Shown piece after piece: positions 48,169 to 58,313 of a stretch of DNA of 64,000 nucleotides (within the stretch, counting starts at the first letter, position 1; every line of letters starts with the position of its first letter). Made by a program: the position numbers and the translations under genes. A model generated the notes under the pieces. That model saw only the letters and a program-made list of their open reading frames with translations. It was not told the DNA's origin and ran no database searches. The DNA is taken from positions 1,147,402 through 1,211,401 of the forward strand of contig NZ_OZ035017.1 in assembly GCF_964031245.1 (NCBI RefSeq), read 5' to 3'. Origin of the DNA: Rickettsiella endosymbiont of Miltochrista miniata (GTDB taxonomy: Bacteria > Pseudomonadota > Gammaproteobacteria > Diplorickettsiales > Diplorickettsiaceae).

Positions 48169-50283
48169 TTATTTACTATCATCTTTTTTACGAATAATGC
48201 CATCCGCAACGTTAGCGGGAGCTTCGTTATATTTACCAAACTCCATCGTATAGGTTGCACGTCCTTGAGTCGCTGAACGTAAGTCTGTGGCATAACCAAA
48301 CATTTCAGAAAGTGGAACCTCAGCGCGTATCATTTTCCCACCACCCGCAGGCAAATCTTCCATACCCTGCAAAATTCCACGCCGGCGATTCAAATCACCC
48401 ATGACATCACCCATATACTCTTCAGGCGTTACTACTTCAACTTTCATAATCGGCTCTAACAAGACAGGCGACGCTTTGCGTGCTCCTTCTTTAAAAGCCA
48501 TTGAGCCCGCAATTTTGAAAGCCATTTCACTGGAATCGACATCGTGATAAGTACCATCAAAAAGTGTTACCTTCACATCTACGACTGGGTAGCCTGCTAT
48601 GACACCATTTTCTAATTGCTCTTTTATCCCTTTATCCACGGCTGGAATATATTCTCTAGGAATAACCCCGCCGACAATAGCATTTTCAAATTCGTAGCCT
48701 TTACCTGCTTCTAATGGTTCCAGCTTTATCCATACATGGCCATATTGACCGCGACCACCACTTTGACGAACAAACTTCCCTTCTTGTTCAACGGCTTTAC
48801 GTATGGTTTCTCGATAAGCGACTTGCGGTTTACCGACATTCGCTTCGACACTGAATTCTCGCTTCATACGGTCAACAATAATTTCTAAATGCAGTTCTCC
48901 CATACCAGAAATAATGGTTTGACCTGATTCTTCATCGACACGCACTCGAAAGGAAGGATCTTCTTGCGCTAGTTTACTCAAGGCAATAGACATTTTCTCT
49001 TGGTCGGCCTTGGTTTTAGGCTCTACCGCTACGGAGATAACTGGCTCAGGGAACTCCATGCGCTCCAACGTAATAATATTATTTGGATCTGAAAGTGTAT
49101 CACCGGTTGTGGTGTACTTCAGACCAACAGCGGCAGCAATATCGCCTGCACGAACTTCTTTTATTTCTTCGCGTGTATTGGCGTGCATTTGCACGATACG
49201 TCCTATACGCTCTTTTTTACTTTTAACTGGGTTGTAAACACCATCGCCGCTCTTTACAACACCTGAATAGACTCGAAAATACACCAGCGAACCAACAAAA
49301 GGATCGGTAGCAATTTTAAACGCAAGCGCTGCAAAAGGCGCATCATCAACCGGCGGTCTTTCAGCAACCGTTTGATTAGCATCATCGAGCACACCTTTAA
49401 TGGCTGCAACATCATTAGGCGCCGGTAAATACTCAATAACGGCATCCAACATCGCTTGCACACCCTTATTCTTAAAGGCAGAACCACATAGCACAGGAAC
49501 AATCTTACTATCTAAGGTCAACACACGAATAGCATGCTTGACTTCATCAGGTGTAAATTTTTCGCCGTTAAGGTAACGCTCCGTCATCTCTTCAGAAGCT
49601 TCAGCGACTGCCTCAATCAGTTTCTCATGCCAAATTTCACACTCAGCTTGTAGGGCTTCGGGAATATCTCGATACTCAAAACGCATGCCTTGCGTACTTT
49701 CATCCCAGTAAATAGCCTTCATCTGCACTAAATCAACGACGCCTTCAAATTTTTCTTCTGCACCTATCGGGATATGGATAGGAATCGGACGCCCGCCCAA
49801 GCGCTTAGCTATCTGCTCAACGACGCGCAAGAAGTTTGCACCCGCTCTATCCATCTTATTCACAAAGGCAAGACGCGGCACCTGATATTTATTTGCTTGA
49901 CGCCATACTGTTTCCGATTGCGGCTCAACACCACTCACAGCACAAAAGACGACACAAGCTCCATCCAGCACACGCAGTGAACGTTCCACTTCAATAGTAA
50001 AATCGACGTGTCCAGGCGTATCAATGATATTGATACGATGCTGAGGAAATTGATGGGCCATACCATCCCAAAAGCAGGTGGTCGCAGCCGAGGTAATCGT
50101 AATACCGCGCTCCTGCTCTTGAGCCATCCAATCCATAATGGCGGTGCCCTCATGGACCTCACCTAGCTTATGTGATACCCCAGTATAAAATAATATACGC
50201 TCTGTTGTTGTTGTCTTCCCCGCATCTATATGGGCAATAATACCGATATTTCGATAGCGTTCTATGGGTGTTTGTCGATCCAC
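48169..50283 (-). CDS. fusA: Elongation factor G
   Basis: 704 aa translocase. Initiated at GTG (50283). G domain [34 protein letters not shown] and [10 protein letters not shown]; domains III-V are complete ([45 protein letters not shown]). Located between rpsG and tuf, standard str operon order. Confidence 0.98.
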   Translation of the reverse strand: MDRQTPIERYRNIGIIAHIDAGKTTTTERILFYTGVSHKLGEVHEGTAIMDWMAQEQERGITITSAATTCFWDGMAHQFPQHRINIIDTPGHVDFTIEVERSLRVLDGACVVFCAVSGVEPQSETVWRQANKYQVPRLAFVNKMDRAGANFLRVVEQIAKRLGGRPIPIHIPIGAEEKFEGVVDLVQMKAIYWDESTQGMRFEYRDIPEALQAECEIWHEKLIEAVAEASEEMTERYLNGEKFTPDEVKHAIRVLTLDSKIVPVLCGSAFKNKGVQAMLDAVIEYLPAPNDVAAIKGVLDDANQTVAERPPVDDAPFAALAFKIATDPFVGSLVYFRVYSGVVKSGDGVYNPVKSKKERIGRIVQMHANTREEIKEVRAGDIAAAVGLKYTTTGDTLSDPNNIITLERMEFPEPVISVAVEPKTKADQEKMSIALSKLAQEDPSFRVRVDEESGQTIISGMGELHLEIIVDRMKREFSVEANVGKPQVAYRETIRKAVEQEGKFVRQSGGRGQYGHVWIKLEPLEAGKGYEFENAIVGGVIPREYIPAVDKGIKEQLENGVIAGYPVVDVKVTLFDGTYHDVDSSEMAFKIAGSMAFKEGARKASPVLLEPIMKVEVVTPEEYMGDVMGDLNRRRGILQGMEDLPAGGGKMIRAEVPLSEMFGYATDLRSATQGRATYTMEFGKYNEAPANVADGIIRKKDDSK

Positions 50284-50310
50284 ACTCAGTACCTTTTAAA
50301 TTTTTTGAAA

Positions 50311-50856
50311 TCAGCCGAACCGGAAATGAGCAAAAGCTTGGTTAGCCTTAGCCATACGGTGCGTATCTTCTCGTTTTTTCACTGCGATGCCTTTATTGTC
50401 ATAAGCATCCAAAATCTCTGCCGACAAGCGCTGTGCCATGGTCTTTTCGCTACGTTGACTCGCTGCTACCTTCAGCCAGCGCATAGCTAAGGCTGTACGT
50501 CGCGACGGCCGCACTTCAACTGGAATTTGATAGGTCGAGCCGCCCACACGCCTTGCTCTTACCTCAACATTCGGTCGGATATTATCTAAAGCTTGGTCAA
50601 AAACATCGAGCAATGCGTCCGCATCAAATCCTTGCTTACTACTACCTTCCCCGCCTGCTTCTTCGTCTCTATCTACTTTTTTAGACTTATCTCTTAATCG
50701 GGCATCTAAGCGTTCTAAAGCGCCATAAACGATTTTTTCCGCAACAGCTTTTTTCCCATTCTTCATCACTGAATTAATGAATTTACTCAATAACTCACTT
50801 TTAAACTTAGGATCAGGGAGGATAACCCTTTTAGCAGCAACACGTCTTCTTGGCAT
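50311..50856 (-). CDS. rpsG: 30S ribosomal protein S7 with internal insertion
   Basis: 181 aa. Start [20 protein letters not shown] and the core [50 protein letters not shown] are typical. Between [10 protein letters not shown] and [12 protein letters not shown] about 25 residues of hydrophilic sequence ([19 protein letters not shown]) are inserted in a surface loop. S7 organises the 30S head and represses the str operon in E. coli. Confidence 0.96.
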   Translation of the reverse strand: MPRRRVAAKRVILPDPKFKSELLSKFINSVMKNGKKAVAEKIVYGALERLDARLRDKSKKVDRDEEAGGEGSSKQGFDADALLDVFDQALDNIRPNVEVRARRVGGSTYQIPVEVRPSRRTALAMRWLKVAASQRSEKTMAQRLSAEILDAYDNKGIAVKKREDTHRMAKANQAFAHFRFG

Positions 50857-50878
50857 AACTCAATTCCTAGCTATTAAT

Positions 50879-51256
50879 TTATTTATCTTTAGGCCGTTTA
50901 GCACCATATTTAGAACGCCCTTGTTTTCGACCCGATACCCCTGAGGTATCTAAAGCGCCGCGCACTACGTGATATCGAACACCAGGCAAGTCTTTTACAC
51001 GACCGCCACGCATCAGAATAACCGAGTGCTCTTGGAGATTATGACCTTCACCACCGATGTAAGTCGTTACTTCCATGCCGTTGGTTAAGCGCACCCGCGC
51101 CACCTTACGTAAAGCCGAATTTGGCTTTTTAGGTGTAACTGTATAAACACGTGTGCAAACACCGCGTTTTTGGGGGCATTCGCCCAACGCAGGTACCATT
51201 GATTTAGCGCGTCTTTGTACACGCGGCTTTCGTACTAACTGGTTAATTGTGGCCAT
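50879..51256 (-). CDS. rpsL: 30S ribosomal protein S12
   Basis: 125 aa. Starts [20 protein letters not shown]; contains [20 protein letters not shown] with the streptomycin-relevant lysine (KPNS) and the [17 protein letters not shown] block. It controls decoding accuracy. First gene of the str-S10-spc-alpha supercluster; its promoter is at 51408-51436. Confidence 0.98.
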   Translation of the reverse strand: MATINQLVRKPRVQRRAKSMVPALGECPQKRGVCTRVYTVTPKKPNSALRKVARVRLTNGMEVTTYIGGEGHNLQEHSVILMRGGRVKDLPGVRYHVVRGALDTSGVSGRKQGRSKYGAKRPKDK

Positions 51257-51308
51257 GTAATCTCTTTACTCAAAAATGTGGCTTAAATTTAGTCTGAATA
51301 CTTTCTTT

Positions 51309-51347
51309 TTTAGTGTAAATCACGTTTTTAGTTGCGTTTACACTAAA
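51309..51347. repeat. Inverted repeat in the rpsL leader
   Basis: A perfect 11-bp inverted repeat (TTTAGTGTAAA at 51309-51319 and TTTACACTAAA at 51337-51347) with a 17-nt loop. It lies within the transcribed leader of the str operon. It could be an attenuator-like hairpin, a protein-binding operator or a plus-strand terminator (followed by TTTTTT on that strand). Confidence 0.55.
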
Positions 51348-51407
51348 TTTTTTAGGCGTTACAGTAAGCTCAAAAAATACTTTCTTCATCGAACGAAGAG
51401 GTGCGAG

Positions 51408-51436
51408 ATTGTAAAGAGACCGCTCTAAGATGTCAA
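51408..51436 (-). promoter_or_regulatory. Sigma70-type promoter of the str (rpsL) operon
   Basis: Minus-strand TTGACA (51431-51436) and TACAAT (51408-51413) separated by exactly 17 bp, followed by a GC-containing discriminator CTCGCACC of the type seen at stringently controlled promoters. Start of transcription would be about 145 nt upstream of rpsL. Confidence 0.85.
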
Positions 51437-51615
51437 GTGTCGCCATCGGCTTATTCACTTATTTTTTACTCTTTTTTTTGTATTTTTTTAAACCTATACC
51501 GCCAGAATAGCTACCCGCTTTAGGCTTATTTTCTTATCTAAAATGGCCGATTATTTTTAGCGTAATTCTCCAATTATCTTAAATCTAAGCAGACTGGAAA
51601 ATTTATCCCCCTTTC

Positions 51616-53661
51616 TTAACTTCCTAACCGGATTCCACCCCTTTTCGGCTTTGGGCTTTCGATCTCTGCTATTAGCTCTTTTACTGGTTTGAAAAATAGT
51701 CCTTTGGTTAGATTTCTTAGAGAGGATAAGGGGGCCATCATTTTCCTTCCATCTGGATCAGCTGGCTTATTTAAACGGGCAAAAAAGGTATTTAATTCAT
51801 TGCTATCTTCACTGAGCTTGACATCGGCTGGTAAAATCATCCGTGGCTCAACGATACCCTTTGCGCCCGGGGCATTTTGCCCCGCTGCCTCTTGCTGATG
51901 GCCTGAGCTGAATAGCTTTTCCAACTGCGAAACATAGGCATTTCTATCGGCTTGTTTATCGCTATACTTAGGTAATTTTTTATATTCATAATAATATAAT
52001 AACGTAGCATCATAGGCAGCTGAGGCTATTCCGGTGCGGTCCTTGCCGCTTTTGCAAGCCACCCAGAGCGAGCCATTGAGACAGTTCAAAATAATCGCTT
52101 CTGCACCACTTATCATCAACTGATTGTGACGCACATCTTCATCTATCAATCCACCCTGATCTAATGGTGTCGTCAGCAACGTATGCATTGCATGGAGTAA
52201 AAGCAAGGTATTTGGATCCAATTTCAATTTATGATGAATCCCCAATAAATTATTCAAAACTTCAATTAAATTTCGTTTATCACCTGTTGCGATTATTTTT
52301 TCTTCTTCGCACTGACTAAGTGTCCTTAACAATTGATTGTAGTTATATTCCTGGAATGAAATTCCATGTCGCTTAGCTTTTTCAGAAAAAATTGGATGTA
52401 AGTAGCGTCCGATAGCCCCTAGCAATAGGGCTGTATTATACGTGTTTGTTACACCTTGCTGGGAATAAGGGCCACCACGTCGCAATATGTTTAGAGGATG
52501 ATTAGTCGATAACAAGGTAATTTTTAAGGGGTCACAGTTTTTGTATTTAAATAAACCATCAGGTTGTGTTTCTAGGCCCCATTTGGCTAAAAAATCTTTA
52601 TAATAAATTGCTTGATTTAAACTAAAAAATAATACTTTTAGTCGCACGTGTTTTTCATCTACAGACTTATTAGGGTGAGATAATGCGTATTGAAAGAGCT
52701 CAACGATCTCCTCCTTCATTTTGTATATCTCGGTGTCATTGTCACTAGGTCCAGAAATCTTACTCTTAAGATCGGCTGCTGTTCCGGGTGACAACAGTGA
52801 TTGCGTTAAAATAACAGCTTCTCTCATTTGTTTTGCACCAGCCCGTTTAATTTGTTCCTCCAAACTCAATCTAATCTGACTGGCCATATTCAAACAGGTT
52901 ACGCGGTATTCTTCATCGTAAGCATCTTTATTATTCATCAAATCCACCGGCCTTGGCGTGGCATGCCGAAAATAAGCTAAGCTTTCAACACCGTTAATAC
53001 GGCAAACGTGTTTTGATAAATTCGCCAGCCCAGGGACAGAACGTAAAGAAGATGGAATAGTATTTTTTAATAGCGTAGCTTGATTAGCTCGAATAAAACC
53101 TTGTTGCCAAGGTGATAACCACTTAAACCAGAATGGTGAAGTTTTATCGTTAATCTTTTTATATTCTTCAGCCAAAAGATCCTGATCATGGTAAGGAATT
53201 TCTTGCTGTGTCACTTCAAGTTGATTACTTTTAACAGTCATACCAGTTACTTCAAATTGACTGCTTTTAACCACCGTATCCAAAGCTTCTCGTCCATTTT
53301 TCCACACCGAATAACGTTCTGCCTCACATAAAGATTGAAAAGGGTCTTTTAATACGATATTTGCCTGCAATAGCTGTGTATACTTGCTAAGCAAATCACT
53401 TAAATTTTGCTTTCCTCCATCTAGAGAAGTGATAACATCCAACTTCGACGTGTATTCTTCGTAAAACTCATCAATACAAACGATGATAGCTATATATTTT
53501 TCTATCAATTGACTCGTTTCTTTATTATTGACATTTTTTGTAAGTTCAATGTTTTTTAAAGCATCGACTAATAAAAGCATCCCTGCTTTAAAAGATTTTC
53601 CACGTCGTTTTAAATTTTCTTTAAGGTCGTGTATTTCAGCTGCAAATAGTATCTTTTTCAT
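51616..53661 (-). CDS. CX5R phosphatase, phosphoinositide-phosphatase-like, candidate secreted effector
   Basis: 681 aa, no signal peptide. The signature ACKSGKDRTG (Cys536 to Arg542) is the CX5R P-loop in the lysine-rich CKSGKDR form used by inositol-phosphate phosphatases such as SopB/IpgD and INPP4; Legionella SidF has a related loop. The N-terminal 500 residues are helical and match nothing I know. Residues 131-151 carry a short tandem duplication (VKSSQFEVT / VKSNQLEVT). The C-terminus is basic (ESPKPKRGGIRLGS). It lies alone between the rpoC terminator and the rpsL promoter, where ordinary genomes have no gene. Host lipid-phosphatase function is inferred from the motif only. Confidence 0.75.
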   Translation of the reverse strand: MKKILFAAEIHDLKENLKRRGKSFKAGMLLLVDALKNIELTKNVNNKETSQLIEKYIAIIVCIDEFYEEYTSKLDVITSLDGGKQNLSDLLSKYTQLLQANIVLKDPFQSLCEAERYSVWKNGREALDTVVKSSQFEVTGMTVKSNQLEVTQQEIPYHDQDLLAEEYKKINDKTSPFWFKWLSPWQQGFIRANQATLLKNTIPSSLRSVPGLANLSKHVCRINGVESLAYFRHATPRPVDLMNNKDAYDEEYRVTCLNMASQIRLSLEEQIKRAGAKQMREAVILTQSLLSPGTAADLKSKISGPSDNDTEIYKMKEEIVELFQYALSHPNKSVDEKHVRLKVLFFSLNQAIYYKDFLAKWGLETQPDGLFKYKNCDPLKITLLSTNHPLNILRRGGPYSQQGVTNTYNTALLLGAIGRYLHPIFSEKAKRHGISFQEYNYNQLLRTLSQCEEEKIIATGDKRNLIEVLNNLLGIHHKLKLDPNTLLLLHAMHTLLTTPLDQGGLIDEDVRHNQLMISGAEAIILNCLNGSLWVACKSGKDRTGIASAAYDATLLYYYEYKKLPKYSDKQADRNAYVSQLEKLFSSGHQQEAAGQNAPGAKGIVEPRMILPADVKLSEDSNELNTFFARLNKPADPDGRKMMAPLSSLRNLTKGLFFKPVKELIAEIESPKPKRGGIRLGS

Positions 53662-53813
53662 GGGATTATTCTTTTTTTGTTAATATCTCATATCAAAAAA
53701 ATTGATATATCTGCCAATTAAAGCAGAAGATTATTAACAAAAAATGAACGCGCTGAACTTTCTTCAGCTGATTTTCACTATTTAATGTATAGGGGAAGTG
53801 TTACAAAAAGATT

Positions 53814-53845
53814 AAAAAAAATGCACCGTAAAGTGCATTTTTTTA
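53814..53845 (-). terminator. Rho-independent terminator after rpoC
   Basis: ATGCAC-CGTAAA-GTGCAT hairpin flanked by A7 and T7, so it works on either strand; extended pairing gives a 13-bp stem. It ends the rplJL-rpoBC transcription unit just past the rpoC stop. Confidence 0.9.
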
Positions 53846-53876
53846 TAAACTAGAGAAGATTTAACGATAGATAGTA

Positions 53877-56800
53877 TTACTTCTCATCTTTCTTAGGCTC
53901 AGATAACGCCTCACTCAGCGCTTGTTCCACATCACTCGCTGTCATTTGTGGTGCCGCAGCAGCCGTTAAACGTTGTTGTTTTGCCAATATATTAGCAGCC
54001 CGCTGACGACGCGCTTCAGCATGATAAGCAAATCCAGTTCCTGCAGGAATTAAACGCCCGACTATCACGTTTTCTTTTAATCCTTTCAGTTCATCACGTT
54101 TTCCAGTAACCGCCGCCTCGGTTAATACACGTGTCGTTTCTTGGAATGACGCGGCTGAGATAAAGGAATCCGTCGCCAACGAAGCTTTGGTAATACCTAA
54201 CAATACCGCTTCAAAACGTGCCGGTAATTTATTTTCAGCAACCAGCTTCCTATTTTCTTCTTTGAGACGTGATTCTTCCAATTGCTCGCCTTTTAGGTAA
54301 CGACTTTCACCGGAGTCAAGGATATTTACTTTACGTAACATCTGACGAACGATTACTTCAATGTGTTTATCATTGATCTTCACCCCTTGTAATCGATACA
54401 CTTCCTGAACTTCACTGACGATATAATTAGTCAGTGCGTTAATCCCTAACAAACGTAAAATATCATGTGGATTTAAAGGTCCATCGGCGACAATTTCACC
54501 TCGCTCTACGTGTTCACCTTCAAACACCGTCACGTGACGCCATTTAGGAATTAGCGCTTCAAACGCTTCGCCGTTATTGCCAGTAATCACTAAACGTCGT
54601 TTACCTTTCGTTTCTTTACCAAAGCTAATGATGCCGGATATTTCCGCTAAGATGGCAGGCTCTTTAGGCTTACGTGCTTCAAAAAGATCCGCGACACGTG
54701 GTAAACCACCGGTAATATCACGGGTTTTTGAAGTTTCTTGTGGAATACGTGCGACAATGTCACCCACGCCAACCGCAGCGCCATCTTCCAAACTCAAAAT
54801 AGCATTAATCGGCAAGAAATAATGCGCTGGTAAACGCGTACCCGGCAAGAACAGATCATTACCTTCTTTATCGGTAAGTCTTACCATAGGACGTAATTCT
54901 TTACCTCCTGAGCCACGTTGCTTGGAATCCATGACCACAATACTGGTTAAACCGGTAAGTTCATCGGTTTGTCGATTCATGGTAATACCGTCGATTAAGT
55001 CGATAAACTTAACATAGCCGGCTACTTCCGTTACCACGGGATGCGTATGTGGATCCCATTGAGCAATTAATTGCCCTGGCACCACTTCGGTACCGTCAGA
55101 AACTTTAATAGCAGCACCATAAGGCAGCTTATAACGTTCTCTTTCACGACCCTGAGGATCCAACAGCGTTAATTCACCTGAACGTGAGACCGTCACATAA
55201 TGCCCATCATTGTGTTTGACGAGCTTGATATTATGCAATTTAATGCGACCCTTAGATTTCACTTGGATATGATTAGCCAAAGCCACCTGCGAAGCCGCAC
55301 CACCAATATGGAAGGTACGCATGGTTAACTGTGTACCGGGCTCCCCTATCGACTGAGCAGCGATAACGCCGACTGATTCACCAATACCCACTAAATGACC
55401 ACGCGCTAAGTCACGGCCGTAACAGGCAGCACAGATACCATATTTAGCTTCACAGGTAATCGGCGAACGCACATTAACTTGATCCACTGCTCGCTCTTCT
55501 AAGATATTGACCCAATCTTCATCTAATAAGGTTCCTCTATTTACCACAATATCGTCACTACCTGGCAAGCTAACATCTTCAGCCAATACGCGGCCTAATA
55601 CACGCTCACGTAATGGCACCATGATTTCTCCACCTTCAACATGGGGAGTAATAGCAATGCCTAAGGTCGCTCCGCAATCATCTTCAGTAACCACCATATC
55701 TTGAGCTACGTCAACCAGACGTCGGGTCAGATAACCGGAATTAGCGGTCTTAAGTGCGGTATCCGCCAAACCTTTACGCGCACCGTGTGTAGAAATAAAG
55801 TACTGCAATACGTCTAAACCTTCACGGAAGTTAGCCGTAATCGGTGTCTCAATAATGGTACCGTCCGGTTTAGTCATCAAACCTCGCATACCGGCCAACT
55901 GACGCATTTGCGCGGGTGAACCCCGGGCGCCTGAGTCTGCCATCATATACACTGGATTAAATGACTCTTGCGATACAATAGTACCATCAGCAGCCGTAAC
56001 ATTTTCGGTGGCTAATTTTTCCATCATCGCTTTAGCCACTTGATCATTGGTACGCGACCAAATATCAACCACCTTGTTGTAACGTTCTCCCTGCGTGACT
56101 AAACCGGATGCATATTGCGCTTCAATTTCTTTTACTTCGGTTTCAGCGGCCGCGATAATTGCGGCTTTATTTTCAGGAATGATCAAATCTTCAATCCCTA
56201 CCGAAATACCGGCACGTGTGGCATAACCAAAGCCGGTATACATCAATTTATCAGCAAAAATAACCGTCGCTTTCAAACCCAAACGTCGATAACATTCATT
56301 GATAAGACTTAGTATTGCCTTTTTATTCAGTGTTTTATTAATTAGAGAAAAAGGTAAGCCATCTGGCAGCGTTTCACGTAACAAAGCTCTACCCACGGTG
56401 GTGTCAATTAGCTTAACCGACTCGTTACGTTCACCTTTCGCATCGAATAACACTTCAGTTATTCTCACTTTAATCTTGGCATGTAAATCTGCATAGCCTG
56501 CATCATACAACTGACGCACATCGTTAACATCGGCACAAATTAAGCCTTCGCCTTTAGCATTGATTTTGTCTCGCGTTAAATAATAAAGTCCTAACACCAC
56601 ATCCTGAGTCGGAAGGATAATCGGCTCGCCATTCGCGGGAGATAAAATGTTGTTAGTCGACATCATCAACGTACGCGCTTCTAGTTGGGCTTCGATGGTT
56701 AATGGAACGTGTACCGCCATTTGGTCACCGTCAAAGTCCGCGTTATAAGCGGTACAAACTAAAGGATGCAACTGGATTGCCTTGCCTTCGACTAATATAG

Positions 56801-58307
56801 GTTCGAATGCTTGTATACCTAAACGATGCAAGGTAGGTGCTCGGTTTAATAAGACCGGATGTTCACGAATCACATCTTCGAGTATATCCCAAACTTCAGG
56901 AGACTCATTTTCTACCATTTTCTTAGCAGCCTTGATCGTAGACGCTAAGCCACGGAATTGTAATTTACTTAAAATGAAAGGCTTAAATAACTCTAAAGCC
57001 ATTTTTTTCGGTAAACCACATTGATGCAATTTTAATGTAGGGCCCACTACGATGACCGAACGACCTGAATAATCGACACGTTTACCCAGTAAATTTTGTC
57101 TAAATCGACCTTGTTTACCTTTGATCATGTCCGCCAAAGATTTTAATGGTCGTTTATTACTACCAGTAATAGCACGACCACGTCGACCGTTATCCAATAA
57201 CGCATCTACTGATTCTTGCAACATACGTTTTTCGTTACGCACGATAATGTCGGGTGCGTTCAAATCTAATAAACGCTTAAGACGGTTATTACGATTGATC
57301 ACACGTCGATAAAGATCATTCAGATCCGACGTCGCAAAACGTCCCCCATCTAAAGGTACTAAAGGACGTAAATCAGGTGGGAGTACGGGCAATACGGTTA
57401 ACACCATCCATTCTGGTTTATTACCGGATTGGTCAAATCCTTCTAACAGTTTTAAGCGTTTGGAGAATTTTTTTAATTTGGTTTCCGAGCTGGTATTGGG
57501 AATCTCTTCACGTAAGGTATTGATTTCTTCCTTCATATTTAAGGTGATCAGTAATTGCTGTATGGCTTCGGCACCCATACGCGCATCAAATTCGTCACCA
57601 TGTTCTTCGATAGCTTCTAAGTATTGCTCATCAGTTAAAAGCTGACCACGTTCCAAGGTTGTCATGCCTGGCTCTATGACCACAAATGCTTCAAAATATA
57701 GAACGCGTTCTATATCGCGTAATGTCATATCGAGTAATAAACCGATACGTGATGGTAAAGACTTTAAAAACCAAATATGGGCGACTGGGCTTGCCAGTTC
57801 GACATGACCCATACGCTCACGTCGTACTTTAGTCAATGCCACTTCAACACCGCATTTTTCACAAATCACACCACGATGTTTAAGCCGCTTGTACTTACCA
57901 CATAGACATTCATAATCCTTAATCGGCCCGAAGATTTTTGCACAAAACAAACCATCTCTTTCAGGTTTGAAAGTGCGGTAATTAATGGTCTCTGGTTTTT
58001 TAACTTCACCATAAGACCAAGTACGAATCATTTCCGGCGAAGCTAAGGAGATACGAATATTATCAAACTCATCCAAATAATCTTCTTGCTTCAATATTCC
58101 CAATAAATCCGACATCAACGGTTTATCAGCAAATACTTTGTTTCTTTCATTGTTTGCGTTCGACTCGATCGCTTCCGCCATGCTCGCCAAGCTTTCTTGA
58201 GCGGGCTCTGGCTTCACTAGTTCGGATGCAATCGTCGTAGCCTGCTCAAGCTCTGACTTTACAGTGTCTGCTTTTGGTTTAGATGTAGCCAAGGTTATAG
58301 TCCCCAC
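53877..58307 (-). CDS. rpoC: RNA polymerase beta' subunit, with predicted N-terminal extension
   Basis: The catalytic triad loop [15 protein letters not shown], the zinc sites (CLCGKYK, CEKCG; later [16 protein letters not shown]) and bridge/trigger helices are all present. The open frame starts at a GTG (58307) six bases after the rpoB stop and adds about 64 acidic residues before [10 protein letters not shown], where other beta' proteins begin. No ribosome site is clear for the GTG, the ATG at 58181 or the ATG at 58115, so the true start is open. Length 1476 aa versus about 1410 in Coxiella. Confidence 0.97.
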   Translation of the reverse strand: MGTITLATSKPKADTVKSELEQATTIASELVKPEPAQESLASMAEAIESNANNERNKVFADKPLMSDLLGILKQEDYLDEFDNIRISLASPEMIRTWSYGEVKKPETINYRTFKPERDGLFCAKIFGPIKDYECLCGKYKRLKHRGVICEKCGVEVALTKVRRERMGHVELASPVAHIWFLKSLPSRIGLLLDMTLRDIERVLYFEAFVVIEPGMTTLERGQLLTDEQYLEAIEEHGDEFDARMGAEAIQQLLITLNMKEEINTLREEIPNTSSETKLKKFSKRLKLLEGFDQSGNKPEWMVLTVLPVLPPDLRPLVPLDGGRFATSDLNDLYRRVINRNNRLKRLLDLNAPDIIVRNEKRMLQESVDALLDNGRRGRAITGSNKRPLKSLADMIKGKQGRFRQNLLGKRVDYSGRSVIVVGPTLKLHQCGLPKKMALELFKPFILSKLQFRGLASTIKAAKKMVENESPEVWDILEDVIREHPVLLNRAPTLHRLGIQAFEPILVEGKAIQLHPLVCTAYNADFDGDQMAVHVPLTIEAQLEARTLMMSTNNILSPANGEPIILPTQDVVLGLYYLTRDKINAKGEGLICADVNDVRQLYDAGYADLHAKIKVRITEVLFDAKGERNESVKLIDTTVGRALLRETLPDGLPFSLINKTLNKKAILSLINECYRRLGLKATVIFADKLMYTGFGYATRAGISVGIEDLIIPENKAAIIAAAETEVKEIEAQYASGLVTQGERYNKVVDIWSRTNDQVAKAMMEKLATENVTAADGTIVSQESFNPVYMMADSGARGSPAQMRQLAGMRGLMTKPDGTIIETPITANFREGLDVLQYFISTHGARKGLADTALKTANSGYLTRRLVDVAQDMVVTEDDCGATLGIAITPHVEGGEIMVPLRERVLGRVLAEDVSLPGSDDIVVNRGTLLDEDWVNILEERAVDQVNVRSPITCEAKYGICAACYGRDLARGHLVGIGESVGVIAAQSIGEPGTQLTMRTFHIGGAASQVALANHIQVKSKGRIKLHNIKLVKHNDGHYVTVSRSGELTLLDPQGRERERYKLPYGAAIKVSDGTEVVPGQLIAQWDPHTHPVVTEVAGYVKFIDLIDGITMNRQTDELTGLTSIVVMDSKQRGSGGKELRPMVRLTDKEGNDLFLPGTRLPAHYFLPINAILSLEDGAAVGVGDIVARIPQETSKTRDITGGLPRVADLFEARKPKEPAILAEISGIISFGKETKGKRRLVITGNNGEAFEALIPKWRHVTVFEGEHVERGEIVADGPLNPHDILRLLGINALTNYIVSEVQEVYRLQGVKINDKHIEVIVRQMLRKVNILDSGESRYLKGEQLEESRLKEENRKLVAENKLPARFEAVLLGITKASLATDSFISAASFQETTRVLTEAAVTGKRDELKGLKENVIVGRLIPAGTGFAYHAEARRQRAANILAKQQRLTAAAAPQMTASDVEQALSEALSEPKKDEK

Positions 58308-58313
58308 TTCAGG

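Larger units (their letters stand above)
51257..51615. other. rpsL leader and upstream gap
   Basis: 359 bp between the CX5R-phosphatase stop and rpsL. It holds the sigma70 promoter (51408-51436), a leader of about 145 nt with an inverted repeat (51309-51347), and AT-rich sequence. A 62-codon open frame here overlaps the promoter and is judged spurious. Confidence 0.7.

Noticed and set aside
51270..51458. 62-codon open frame upstream of rpsL
   Set aside because: It overlaps the strong promoter and the leader hairpin, has no ribosome site and no recognisable product.
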